The position numbers were made by a program, and so were the translations under genes. Shown here in pieces: positions 1 through 8,794 of a stretch of DNA of 64,000 bases. Source of the DNA: DASVNK01 sp036383895 (lineage in GTDB: Bacteria > Verrucomicrobiota > Verrucomicrobiia > Limisphaerales > SXQI01); contig DASVNK010000053.1 of NCBI GenBank assembly GCA_036383895.1, positions 78,458 to 142,457 on the forward strand. The letters are read 5' to 3'. The number at the start of each line of letters is the position of its first letter. The stretch's first letter is position 1. The notes under the pieces were generated by a model. It did not search any database. It worked only from the letters and a program-made list of their open reading frames with translations, and was not told the origin of the DNA.

Positions 1-2037
1 GTCTTCCGGCGGATTGGGATACGGCATGCCGGCTTCGTGAACGAGATGGCGGACGACGCGATTTTCGGTGAGCGCGTCGAGGCGATCGTTGAGATCTTTC
101 CAGAGGAGAAATTTCGTGAAGGAAAATTGGCCGAGCCAAACTTCGGATTTCACTTCCCAACCGGGGAGATCGCGGACGGCTTCGCGGAAGAGCTGGAAGA
201 CCTGGGCCATATTTACGCCGTTCTCGTCTCCGGGGAGCGGGTCGAGGCCGGGGATTTCTTTTTGGAATTGCTGACGGAGCATTTCCATCAACGTGACGTT
301 GAGGCGGGCGTCTTCGTCGAGGCGGCGGAGAACGAAACCTTCGAGGATGGATTTACGTTTCAGTTCGACGGGGACGAGGAGGAGCGGGGCGCGCATGACG
401 CGGTCGCTGTGTTCGGATTCGCGCCACTCGAGGACGCCGACGGCGGCGAAAAGGGTGTTGGCGCCGTTTTCCTCGATGGAGAGGCGAGCGGCGCGATAGA
501 GATCGGTGAGGGACTTGGTGTGCTCGGGCTCCTCGAGATCGGTGCGGAGGCGGCGTTGCGCGACTTCGCCCTTGAGGAATTCACGGAGCCATTCGGCTTT
601 TTGTTTTTCGGTGTAGATGTTTGCGTTTCGAGGATCGCTTGAGCCGACCATTTTCGGCTTCGGTTGAATCGAAAGCTCGTTGTCCAATTCGAATTCCATC
701 TGCTCGGGGGAGGAGTGCAGAATTGGAATGGTGCTTTTGTTCGCTTTGAAATTGAGCAGGCGATTGCGGACGCTGAGATCGAGGAGGCGGCTTTTCCATT
801 GGTCGATGCGGGAGAGGGCACGGGGTTTGGGCGCGGTGGATTGTTCGGAGGATTCGCCCTGAAGTGTGGTGGATGGCTTCTCGGGAGATTGGGCGTCGCT
901 GATTTTTGCGGATTCTTCGGAAGGAGTGGTTGGCGCGGCTGTGTGGAGTAGCGGTTGAATGCGTGAAATGCGGGCGCGGCGAACATCCAGCGCGAGGCGG
1001 AATGGGAGAGCAGTGGTGAGATGCGGTTTCGCATCATTTTCGCCATCCTGCATCGAGCTCGCAGAATCGGAAGCGAGCCTGCTGGTCTCGATCACGCTGA
1101 GCACTTCCAACTCGACCATCTTGCGAATGCGCTGGAGATCGTCGATCGCGGGTTCCTCCAGCGTGCGGTCTTCGAGCCAGCAGCCGGTGTAAGTATGTCC
1201 CTGGTGAATCAATATGAGCGGATGCAAACCGGCGCGCTCGCAACAAGCGGAGAAAAGCAGCGCGAGATCGAGGCAGGTTCCGAATTTGTCCTCAACGACG
1301 TCCGAAGGGAAGCGCACCTTCTGTCCCGAATTCTCGAAGTCGGCCGGGGGCGACATGTAGCGGATGCCGGACTGCGCGATGGCTTTGTAAATCGCGGCGA
1401 CCTGTTCCCAAGCGCGCTTGCGGCTTTTGTCCTCGTAACCATTGAATTCTGGACGGCGCGTATTCTCACCGAGGATTTTCGAGGCGCGCGAAAGGACTGC
1501 TTTAACGCAGGGATCGTCGGGCAAAACAAACGCGGCGAGAATTTCCGGCAACGAGGCCAAACCGCACCACTCGTTCATCGGAAGAAGGGTGATTGACTCC
1601 GACTTCTGGCCGATAACGTGATCGCCTTCGAGCACTTCAACGTGCAGGAAACCGGTGACTGGTTCGGTCAATTCCTCGAGAAACGAGCGGCTCAGTTTCA
1701 AGTCGAGCGGACCGACTTTGAATTCACCTTCCGCATCGAGACTCTGGATGTGCAGTTCGACTGGTTCCGCGAAGGCAGGCTCCGTGCGGAGAGAAACTCT
1801 CAGTTCCTTTCGGGGAAGATTGCCGTTGCGCACGACGAGTTCGCGCAGCACCGGGATGGAGTTCTGCTGAAAGGCATAGTTGATCGCGGGGTCATACGTG
1901 AAGGTGATGCGGATACTCGCTGGCTCCGCAGCACCACCGCTTCGTTTCTCCCTGGCGGCGGGCTGGGTTCTCTTTTGGTTGGGTGCGATGCGACGCGAAG
2001 CAATTCCTTTAGCAGGCTGTGACAGGACGGTGCTCAT
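1..2037 (-). CDS. DUF4011-type large helicase/nuclease protein, N-terminal 679 residues (3' end off window)
   Basis: The frame starting at ATG 2037 stays open for 679 codons to base 1, so the gene continues beyond the left edge. Residues about 40-170 look like a beta-rich domain. Around 230-290 is a transglutaminase-like core (FGTCLDLALLFSACC, with C255, then QGHTYTGCW with H281). A low-complexity Ser/Pro/Glu linker follows, then from W414 the DUF4011 signature (WKSRLLDLSVRNRLLNFK), and further on APLLLVPVELKRKS. In this family (established knowledge) these segments precede a superfamily 1 helicase and a Vsr/restriction-like nuclease, usually in proteins well over 1,400 residues; that architecture was listed among anti-phage candidates (Hhe type). 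The helicase and nuclease are not visible here, so the defence role is inference. Nothing like a signal peptide is seen, so it should be cytoplasmic. The long plus-strand reading frames opposite are shadows. Confidence 0.85.
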   Translation of the reverse strand, partial: MSTVLSQPAKGIASRRIAPNQKRTQPAAREKRSGGAAEPASIRITFTYDPAINYAFQQNSIPVLRELVVRNGNLPRKELRVSLRTEPAFAEPVELHIQSLDAEGEFKVGPLDLKLSRSFLEELTEPVTGFLHVEVLEGDHVIGQKSESITLLPMNEWCGLASLPEILAAFVLPDDPCVKAVLSRASKILGENTRRPEFNGYEDKSRKRAWEQVAAIYKAIAQSGIRYMSPPADFENSGQKVRFPSDVVEDKFGTCLDLALLFSACCERAGLHPLILIHQGHTYTGCWLEDRTLEEPAIDDLQRIRKMVELEVLSVIETSRLASDSASSMQDGENDAKPHLTTALPFRLALDVRRARISRIQPLLHTAAPTTPSEESAKISDAQSPEKPSTTLQGESSEQSTAPKPRALSRIDQWKSRLLDLSVRNRLLNFKANKSTIPILHSSPEQMEFELDNELSIQPKPKMVGSSDPRNANIYTEKQKAEWLREFLKGEVAQRRLRTDLEEPEHTKSLTDLYRAARLSIEENGANTLFAAVGVLEWRESEHSDRVMRAPLLLVPVELKRKSILEGFVLRRLDEDARLNVTLMEMLRQQFQKEIPGLDPLPGDENGVNMAQVFQLFREAVRDLPGWEVKSEVWLGQFSFTKFLLWKDLNDRLDALTENRVVRHLVHEAGMPYPNPPED

Positions 2038-2348
2038 ATAATGCAATCTGACTTCTTAAAACGTTGTCGTTGGGAGTGGAGGAAAGGGGTGAAAACTCGT
2101 TTCGAACTTAAAACTTCGGCATAGAACCTTTTGTGATTGGCGCAAATAGGTCAGTTGGAACTACCACCCACATTGGGTGCCAGTTCGTTTTGGCTCATGC
2201 GAGAAATGCAGGAATCAGGCCGTCCTATCTTTCGCAAGTCCAAGAAAACGAAGCACGAGAAGCTTAATTGATTTTGAATTGCCTACGCCGTTCACGCGCT
2301 ACGCCCCTACCCCACCGGGAGGTTACAAGCGAGCCGCGACAGCAGCCG
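2038..2348. other. Gene-free spacer upstream of the DUF4011 gene
   Basis: About 310 bases between the start of the DUF4011 gene and the stop of the TlpA-like gene, both on the minus strand. It should hold the promoter of the DUF4011 gene, but I cannot pick convincing -35/-10 boxes. A small perfect hairpin (CACCCA-CAT-TGGGTG) lies at 2165-2179. Short reading frames here show no family resemblance. Confidence 0.6.
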
Positions 2349-5117
2349 CTACCGGAGATCTTCAGGCAAGGGTTGCAACGCTTTTTCGACGGCTTCAACG
2401 AGCCTCTCTCCACGCAGTTTCATCTCAATAATTTTACCGTCGGGATCAATCAAAAACGTCGCTGGAATACCTTCGACTCCGTAGCGCGCCGGGAGATCAG
2501 ATTGCGACCAGTCGCCCAAGAACCCCTGGTGCCAGCGGAGCGCCATGCGTTTGGCGTAATCGCGGGGCGCTTCGATCTTTTTATCGAGGCTCAGACCGAT
2601 CATGGCGAACTTTGGATGGCCGCCGAATTTCTCGTAGGTTTCTTTGAGGTGCGGCATTTCGGCGATGCAGGGACCGCACCACGTCGCCCAGAAATCGAGG
2701 AGCACATATTTTCCGCGAAATTGCGCGAGTCGCAGCGCATCACCGTTGACGGTTGCGACTTCGAAGTCGGGCGCGACATCGCCGGGCTTCAAGACAACGA
2801 CCATTTGGATGACCAGTTCGCCGAGGTCGAGCGGTTCGGAATTATCCTGTTTTTCAGGCACGGTCACCGACCTGGTTAAACGGCCGAGCACTTTTCCTAC
2901 CGCAAAGGGAACCCGGTTAGGGCCCTCGCGTAAATCGCCGCGAAGTTCATAGTTTCCTGGCGGAACGTCATCGATGGTAAACTCGCCGCGTTCCGTGATC
3001 TCGACGGGATAATTCGCGTGCGGTTGTTTCTTTGCATCCGGCGCCTCTTCATCAGCCGGGGGTTTGGTGTAAAAGCGAAAGCCGGCAAGCTCGTTCCACT
3101 TGACGGGCTTTCCATCCGAAGTGGCCAACCGCCCTTTTACTTGCGTTCCATCGGACCCATGCTGCACGCGCGCGGTCTCACCTGGAGCAATCGCGACAGG
3201 TTTTCCTTCGTAATAACTGTTTCGCACGATGCGGCAGAGTCGTACATCAATCGGAGGAACGTATTGCATGCCGAAATTCCCCTGCTCGTCGGATTTCGTT
3301 CTGTAATATCCGGCGGAGAGGGCGAGAAATCCCGCGCCGAACTCGCGGTCCAGCCCAAGCAGGAGTGACATCTGTTCGCCCGCGGCAGGTTTGCCGAGAC
3401 GAATCACGGTTCCTTCAATTTTCCCCCACTTCTGAAGTTGTATCGCGACTGGGGTATTCTCAATTAAGTCGTCCAGCTTGAACTCTGCGAACCCGGCTTC
3501 GTGCGCCACATAAACGGTGTGGCCGTCTGGAACGCGCGGGATTGAGAACTCACCATTGAATCCGGTGGGCACGATGGTCGAGTCATGCTCGAACTCGAAT
3601 TTTGGCCCCGCCAAGATCGCAGCCTGGCCTGGAACAGCAAGCAGGACGCGGGCCGCGACGGCGGGTTTGCCATCCGGCGAGAGGACGACTCCGGAAAGCT
3701 TCGGATGTTTCTCGAAGAGGCGCACCAATTTGCGTTCGCTGTGGTTCTTTTCACGGTCGTCGCGTAGTCGCGCGAGGGCGAGTTCCTCGCGTTTCATCTC
3801 TTCCGTGTGCTCGAAAATCAGTTGGAAATCGAACTTCACGCCGAGGTCAGGGCCGCTGGCGGTTTTCTGGTCCGGGCCCTTGTCTTCCGAAGGCATGTAG
3901 GGAACTCCGAACGCTTCCGGTCCCCAAAGTTTGGTGACCTGGCCGGTCACCCGAAGCATTCCTTGCACGCCATCTCGGGTGACGAAGAGGAAGGTGGCTT
4001 TTTTCTCCGGCTGCAAACGCCTCGCGGCTGGATCATAGCGCATCAACCATCCTTGAGCGGGTTTGTCGAGGTTTGGAAGTTTGCCGGCTTTTAGATCAGC
4101 TTCGATTGTGTTCCACGAATCGTTCTCGACCTCCCAGGCTTGCAACCCTGCGCCATGAAGTGCGTAGAATTCTTTTCCGTCCTCGTCGCGGTAAATCCCT
4201 CCAATCAAATCGATGTTGTTCTCAGCGGACCAAACCTTCAGCTTCTCCAGGTTCGTTCCGTCGCCCCAGACTTCCGCAGGAACTTTTGCAAAACGATTCA
4301 CCGCCAGCGCCAAGGCGTTTCTTTTTCTGTTATCGGCCTCGCTCTTTCCGGCGGGACTGAGGATCACTTCGCTCATTCCGCCGTCGACTTTCACGTTCGG
4401 ACCGGTGAGGAACGTGTTCCGTTTTGCGCCAGGGCTCGGGCGCGAAACGATGATCTCAACCGGCTCTGGATTGTTGACGAGCTTGTTCCCGTTAGCGCGC
4501 CACCAATCGGCCCATTCTTTGGCGGTCTTTTCAAAAGCGACGCGCTGGACGGCACGTTGTTGTTCCCCGCCGCTCAGGAATGTGTGGAACACCGCCTCTT
4601 CGCCGAGTCGGACGCCAGTAATCACACGCAGCGCTGCGGAAAATTCCCGGACCGGACGCCCCAGATCATAATCATCGCGCCGCATCTGCCCGCGGCCTTC
4701 TGCCGTCGAGACATCATGTTTCTGCATGAATTTGAGCAACTCGGGGTCTTTGACGCTCATCCCGCAATCACTTCCCGGCGGGAGCAAGGTTTTGGGAAAA
4801 TTGCGAATCAACGCCGGAACAGCGCGCGGGTCGCCGATGGCGCGCAGCGTCAAGGGAATCAATCGCAGCGGCGCATCCTTGGAAGTTTTATCGAGTGCGG
4901 CCACGAGCGCGGGCACGGCGGGCTCGCCAATCGCGACGAGATCGCGGATTTGTTCGGTGTAGATCTCGATGTCATCGAAAACGCCGGGCAGCGCTTCCCA
5001 ATCTTCAACTGCTGCGACGACTTTCTCATTGACCTTCCCCGGCGTTGAATCCTGGGCCTGCTGGGCGAGCGCGCTCCAGGACAACACGAAAGCCAAACAG
5101 ACGATGATGTTTCTCAT
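2349..5117 (-). CDS. Secreted TlpA-like thioredoxin protein with HEAT-like and carboxypeptidase-regulatory-like domains
   Basis: About 922 residues. I chose ATG 5117, preceded by AAGGA, over an upstream in-frame ATG at 5150, because MRNIIVCLAFVLSWSALAQQ is then a clean signal peptide. Residues 45-110 have HEAT-like helical pairs (AVPALVAALDK, AVPALIRNF). The middle third has two beta-sandwich segments of the carboxypeptidase-regulatory type (SGVVLSPDGKPAVAARVLL; IEGTVIRLGKPAAGEQ). The last 150 residues are a thioredoxin/TlpA domain with WATWCGPCIAEMP near 806-816, so both redox cysteines are present. It probably acts as a periplasmic thiol-disulfide oxidoreductase; the partner is unknown. It is far longer than a normal TlpA (about 200 residues). 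It lies downstream of the 5415-9934 gene group, after a 297-base spacer. Confidence 0.85.
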   Translation of the reverse strand: MRNIIVCLAFVLSWSALAQQAQDSTPGKVNEKVVAAVEDWEALPGVFDDIEIYTEQIRDLVAIGEPAVPALVAALDKTSKDAPLRLIPLTLRAIGDPRAVPALIRNFPKTLLPPGSDCGMSVKDPELLKFMQKHDVSTAEGRGQMRRDDYDLGRPVREFSAALRVITGVRLGEEAVFHTFLSGGEQQRAVQRVAFEKTAKEWADWWRANGNKLVNNPEPVEIIVSRPSPGAKRNTFLTGPNVKVDGGMSEVILSPAGKSEADNRKRNALALAVNRFAKVPAEVWGDGTNLEKLKVWSAENNIDLIGGIYRDEDGKEFYALHGAGLQAWEVENDSWNTIEADLKAGKLPNLDKPAQGWLMRYDPAARRLQPEKKATFLFVTRDGVQGMLRVTGQVTKLWGPEAFGVPYMPSEDKGPDQKTASGPDLGVKFDFQLIFEHTEEMKREELALARLRDDREKNHSERKLVRLFEKHPKLSGVVLSPDGKPAVAARVLLAVPGQAAILAGPKFEFEHDSTIVPTGFNGEFSIPRVPDGHTVYVAHEAGFAEFKLDDLIENTPVAIQLQKWGKIEGTVIRLGKPAAGEQMSLLLGLDREFGAGFLALSAGYYRTKSDEQGNFGMQYVPPIDVRLCRIVRNSYYEGKPVAIAPGETARVQHGSDGTQVKGRLATSDGKPVKWNELAGFRFYTKPPADEEAPDAKKQPHANYPVEITERGEFTIDDVPPGNYELRGDLREGPNRVPFAVGKVLGRLTRSVTVPEKQDNSEPLDLGELVIQMVVVLKPGDVAPDFEVATVNGDALRLAQFRGKYVLLDFWATWCGPCIAEMPHLKETYEKFGGHPKFAMIGLSLDKKIEAPRDYAKRMALRWHQGFLGDWSQSDLPARYGVEGIPATFLIDPDGKIIEMKLRGERLVEAVEKALQPLPEDLR

Positions 5118-5414
5118 ATAATCCTTGCTTCCACCCCGCGCGCCTTCCAAGTAGTGGGGATTATTCCCATGATGAACCGCTTGGGAATGAAGTCAATGGC
5201 TGACTCGGCGAGAGTCGGCGAGAGTGCGATTTGTAGAGCGGTTCGACCTGGCACCGAGACGGTGCCGGAACTCGCAGCGGAGACGTCCGCGCTTACTGGA
5301 GTTGCGTAATAGTGCTCATCGATCGAATCGAACCCCTCGGTGCGCGAAGCGAGAGTTGGAGCGAACTGTAACGTCTTTAAGGGCGAAAGCTTGTGCCCCG
5401 TTGGGCATTTCCGG
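5118..5414. other. Spacer with two adjacent perfect hairpins (REP-like)
   Basis: The spacer between two minus-strand genes carries a tandem CGGCGAGAGT repeat near 5206-5225. Two perfect hairpins follow: GGCACC-gagac-GGTGCC at 5250-5266 and GCGGA-gacg-TCCGC at 5277-5290. No T-run follows either stem, so they do not look like simple terminators. I see no coding potential. An intergenic repeat element is possible. Confidence 0.45.
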
Positions 5415-6044
5415 TCAGGGAGTGAGTTTGATTTTGATGTCGTTCAGTGGAGAGCCGTCTTTGTTGAGCAGGCGCATGGCACCCTGCCATGCATTTTGTT
5501 CGTTGGTGACTTTGAAGACGATGACGTTGAGGCCTTTCTTGAGCGTTACTTTGCCTTTGTCCGCATCGAGCAGCAGCGTCCGAGGCTCGCTGAAAAGGTA
5601 GATGTCGACACCATTGAAATAGATGCGCCCTTCGTCATTGCTCGCGACGGCCATAATGACATCCGGCCTCTCTGTTTCAGATTCGATGTAGGTGACCATG
5701 TAACCCGCGGCGCGATCATTCACCGATTTCAGCACGGCGTTGAAATCAAAGTAATTGGTGGTAGCGGTGATGTTCTGCCAAGTCAGTTCCTTTCCGCCGA
5801 CTTTCAAGGTGTCGCCGGCTTTCGGGCGAAGAGCGCCTTCATCCCTGATCTGCTGTTTGTAGATCGCCTCTGAGCCGGCCTCTTCGCCGGGCAAAGGGAT
5901 CGGAGCGAGCATGACCCAATGGCGGATGTAGCCTTCGGCATCCAGCGTGAAGGAGTCGCCCGCGCGTGCCGCAGTGGTCATCCAGAACGACAACGCAACT
6001 GATGCGAGCGAAATGAACTTCGTGGTGAACTTAGTCATGGTCAT
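5415..6044 (-). CDS. Small secreted beta-sandwich protein of unknown function
   Basis: 209 residues with a signal peptide (FISLASVALSFWMTTAARA) and a mature part rich in beta strands. Features include AEGYIRHWVMLAPIPLPG, NDEGRIYFNGVDIYLF and LKKGLNVIVFKVTNEQ. The last two resemble the jelly-roll segments seen next to PA14-like and glycoside-hydrolase modules, where a small ligand-binding fold shows DGxxxYxNG-type strands. That would fit a carbohydrate- or surface-binding accessory protein, but it is inference. Its ATG overlaps the stop of the upstream PVC-type cytochrome gene (ATGA, 6041-6044), so the two are probably translationally coupled. A second ATG six bases downstream is possible. Confidence 0.75.
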   Translation of the reverse strand: MTMTKFTTKFISLASVALSFWMTTAARAGDSFTLDAEGYIRHWVMLAPIPLPGEEAGSEAIYKQQIRDEGALRPKAGDTLKVGGKELTWQNITATTNYFDFNAVLKSVNDRAAGYMVTYIESETERPDVIMAVASNDEGRIYFNGVDIYLFSEPRTLLLDADKGKVTLKKGLNVIVFKVTNEQNAWQGAMRLLNKDGSPLNDIKIKLTP

Positions 6045-8716
6045 TCGAATTCGTTAGCCTTCTTTGCAGGAACGGTGACGCCATCCTTTGGCGGCGTGGA
6101 GAGTGTGCCGAGATACGCTATGATATCCGCGACTTCCTGCTCCTTCAGTAACACTCCCAGCGGCGGCATCGGCGAGATGGTCAGATTTTCATAACCCTTC
6201 GCAAATTTGGCGTTCGGGTCCATGAGACTCTCGAGGATGTATTCCTTGTCGCTGCGCACCGCGATCCCGTCGAGGATCGGGCCAACGTCGCCCCCCTTGC
6301 CATTGACCATATGGCAGGAGGCGCAGGCTGCCACCGGGCTGTTATGGAATAGATCTTCGCCGCGCTTCACATCGCCCGCGGTGATTTTCACTTCGTTTTG
6401 CCCGACGGCATCGACCTTGTGGATGCGCCCGAGCAACGTGAGCGTGTCAGCGAGGAAAGGATCTTCGTTGTTGATCGTAGTGCGGGGCAGTTGCGCCACG
6501 ACGGTTTGGATCTGGGGAATGGTTGAAAACTCAGCGAGCTTCACGAACGCGGTCTGGCGAGTGAGAAGATCCGGGTCCTGGATCACGGCGCTGCTGAAGA
6601 AAAGTTGGCGGCCCGCTTCGCTCGCGGGCAAGGCGCGAACGGCGTTGCGACGAACGGCAGGATCTTTATCGAGCAGCGCTTTCTGATGGGTATCCTTGTC
6701 GAGAGCGTTGAGTCCTTCCAAGGACCAGAGCGCGTGGATTGCGCCTTTCCCGCCAGTTCCGAAAGTAACGCGCTTCTTCAGCGCACCCGCGGCATCCTTC
6801 ATCTTGTTGTCCACGATGAGGCGCTGGGCAGTGAGACTCCAGAATTGATTGCCACTGTCGAGCGCAGCCACGATGTCCGACGTTTTTGCCTTGGCGAGAG
6901 ACTTGATGGGACTTTTCGGCGCGTCTTTCCAGACGACCCGATAAATGCGTCCGTGCTTTTGGTCGCGCAGGTTGTTCTCGGTCATGTAAGCCCCGCCAAC
7001 GCCGGTCTTCGCCTCGACGCCGGCGGACTGGACGCTGGGCGTGGGATTGTGCTGAATGATGAAACTGTAGAAATCGATCACCCAAACCGAACCGTCCGGA
7101 CCGATATCGGCGAAGATCGGCGACATCCATTCGTCCGTGCTCGCGAGGAGGTTCAAGCCGTCCAGCGCTTTGTATCCCGCGCCGTCGCGCTGAATATCCA
7201 TGATGCCGATGAGCTTGGCGGTCGGTTCGGTGACGAGCGCTTTGCCCTGCAGACGTGGCGGGAGCGCGTCGCTCACCATGAAGGCGTGACCGGCCGCGGC
7301 GGTATAGCCGCCGAAGTTATCCACCATGCGGACGTTCGGCGTGTTTGGATGCATGCGCATTCCCGGGGCGAGCGACTTCGCCGAAGGCAGCCGGCGCACA
7401 TTCGCGGCGGCGCTCTCCTTGGTGTTGTCATCATCGAGTCGATAACCAGGTCGAAAGCCGTTGCCGCCGCGGCGCCCCAGGCCGGGCTGGGTCGGGTTCA
7501 GAATGTAGGCGGGGAGATATCCGTAAAACGAGGGATTGCCGTTCGCGGTCGAGCCGAAGACGTCGCCGGCCGCGTTTAGTCCGAAACCCCACGTATTGTT
7601 GTTGTATTGATGCAGGAATTGCAGTTCGGAGCCGTCCGGTTTGAAGCGGAAGATTCCCTGGCCGAACTGAAGATTTTTGCCGCCGACGGTGCCGCGGAAG
7701 TTTGAGTAGCCCACAGAGCCGTAGAGCCAATTATCGAAGCCACGGCTCAGATTGCTTTGCTGCGCGTGCGTGTCGCCGATGCCCCAACCCGGCAACAGCA
7801 CCTGGCGGACATCCGCCTTCTCGTCGCCGTCGGTATCCTTCAGGAACAGCATTTGGCGCGCTTGCGAGACAATCACTCCGCCGTTCACGAAAACCAATGA
7901 GGTCGCGAGGTTCAATTTGTCGGCGAAGATCGTGAATTTGTCGGCTTTGCCATCTCCGTCGGTGTCCTCGCAAATTTTAATGTCGTCGTTCCCGGGCTCG
8001 CCTTCCGGAAGTACGCGGTGCGGATAATCGCGCGCTTCAATCACCCAGGCACGTCCACGTTCGTCCCACGCGATGTAGATCGGCTTCACAACGTCGGGTT
8101 CGGAGACGAAAAGTTGCAGTTCGAAATCGGCGGGGACCTGTGTGTAACGAATACTGTCCTGCGGGGAGAGAGGAAGCTGATACTTCACTGCTTCCGGCCG
8201 GCGTTCGTAATTCGGCACTTCGCCGGGCTGACGCTGTAACGAGGGCCGCGCAGCGAGCAACGCTTCCCAAGCTGACTTTGCGGTCGGACTGACCTTTCCG
8301 AGCACCGCTTCCCGCAATGCTGGGTCGGTGGGACGTTCACTGTATTTGATCAACGGTTTGCCGGCGCTCGCGAATCCCTGCAGCATCTTCTTTTGGGTCG
8401 CAGGGATTTCGGCTTCAGGCATCACCTGCACCACGGCATCAAAGTGCTTCAGATAGGCATCGGTCACGTTGGTGATGCTGGTGAGATGATCGAAGTAGAT
8501 CGCTTCGGGGGCCAGTGTTTGCCCCGGCAGATAAATGTAATTTGTGCGCGAACCACCGAAACCGCCGCCGCGTGGGCCAGAGCGTCCGGCCTCCACCGGC
8601 CCAAGGTAAAGAACGTGGATCGGCTTCTGCGGCTTTTCCGCAGCGAAGGTGTCAAAGGTGTTGAGGAGCATCAGCGCTCCAAGGAAGAGAATCGGAATCT
8701 GTTTCAATTTGTACAT
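6041..8716 (-). CDS. PVC-type haem-binding CxxCH protein (membrane-bound dehydrogenase-like, TIGR02604-like)
   Basis: 891 residues with a signal peptide (ILFLGALMLLNTFDTFAAE). Residues 30-130 resemble a ThuA/glutamine-amidotransferase-like fold. Residues 190-560 form the propeller typical of this PVC family: PADFELQLFVSEPDVVKPIY, then repeated DTDGDGKAD and DTDGDEKAD strands. A helical HEAT-like part follows at 620-740. A C-terminal cytochrome c domain has CASCH at about 797-801 and a likely distal Met in SPMPPLGV. Proteins of this type are periplasmic and presumed to oxidise sugars or related compounds, passing electrons to the haem; the substrate is unknown. The gene lies 78 bases downstream of the esterase gene and overlaps the next small gene, so esterase, dehydrogenase and small protein look like one unit. 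Confidence 0.88.
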   Translation of the reverse strand: MYKLKQIPILFLGALMLLNTFDTFAAEKPQKPIHVLYLGPVEAGRSGPRGGGFGGSRTNYIYLPGQTLAPEAIYFDHLTSITNVTDAYLKHFDAVVQVMPEAEIPATQKKMLQGFASAGKPLIKYSERPTDPALREAVLGKVSPTAKSAWEALLAARPSLQRQPGEVPNYERRPEAVKYQLPLSPQDSIRYTQVPADFELQLFVSEPDVVKPIYIAWDERGRAWVIEARDYPHRVLPEGEPGNDDIKICEDTDGDGKADKFTIFADKLNLATSLVFVNGGVIVSQARQMLFLKDTDGDEKADVRQVLLPGWGIGDTHAQQSNLSRGFDNWLYGSVGYSNFRGTVGGKNLQFGQGIFRFKPDGSELQFLHQYNNNTWGFGLNAAGDVFGSTANGNPSFYGYLPAYILNPTQPGLGRRGGNGFRPGYRLDDDNTKESAAANVRRLPSAKSLAPGMRMHPNTPNVRMVDNFGGYTAAAGHAFMVSDALPPRLQGKALVTEPTAKLIGIMDIQRDGAGYKALDGLNLLASTDEWMSPIFADIGPDGSVWVIDFYSFIIQHNPTPSVQSAGVEAKTGVGGAYMTENNLRDQKHGRIYRVVWKDAPKSPIKSLAKAKTSDIVAALDSGNQFWSLTAQRLIVDNKMKDAAGALKKRVTFGTGGKGAIHALWSLEGLNALDKDTHQKALLDKDPAVRRNAVRALPASEAGRQLFFSSAVIQDPDLLTRQTAFVKLAEFSTIPQIQTVVAQLPRTTINNEDPFLADTLTLLGRIHKVDAVGQNEVKITAGDVKRGEDLFHNSPVAACASCHMVNGKGGDVGPILDGIAVRSDKEYILESLMDPNAKFAKGYENLTISPMPPLGVLLKEQEVADIIAYLGTLSTPPKDGVTVPAKKANEFE

Positions 8717-8794
8717 GATTTCAGCGGTGGACCTGCAACAGGCGTTTCCGCAGTCTGGTGTTCCGGGTCAACTTAACGGCGTTTACAGAACAGC

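Noticed and set aside
37..642. 201-codon plus-strand frame at the left end, and several minus frames within 360-1529
   Set aside because: They lie over the DUF4011 gene in other frames; only the frame from 2037 is open throughout and has family motifs.
5300..5345. T-arm-like string GGTTCGATTCGATC on the minus strand, considered as a tRNA
   Set aside because: The flanking bases cannot form the T stem or acceptor stem, and there is no D-arm or anticodon arm.
5380..5414. Hairpin TGCCC-N4-GGGCA after the 5415-6044 gene as a terminator
   Set aside because: The stem is five pairs and no T-run follows in the minus direction.
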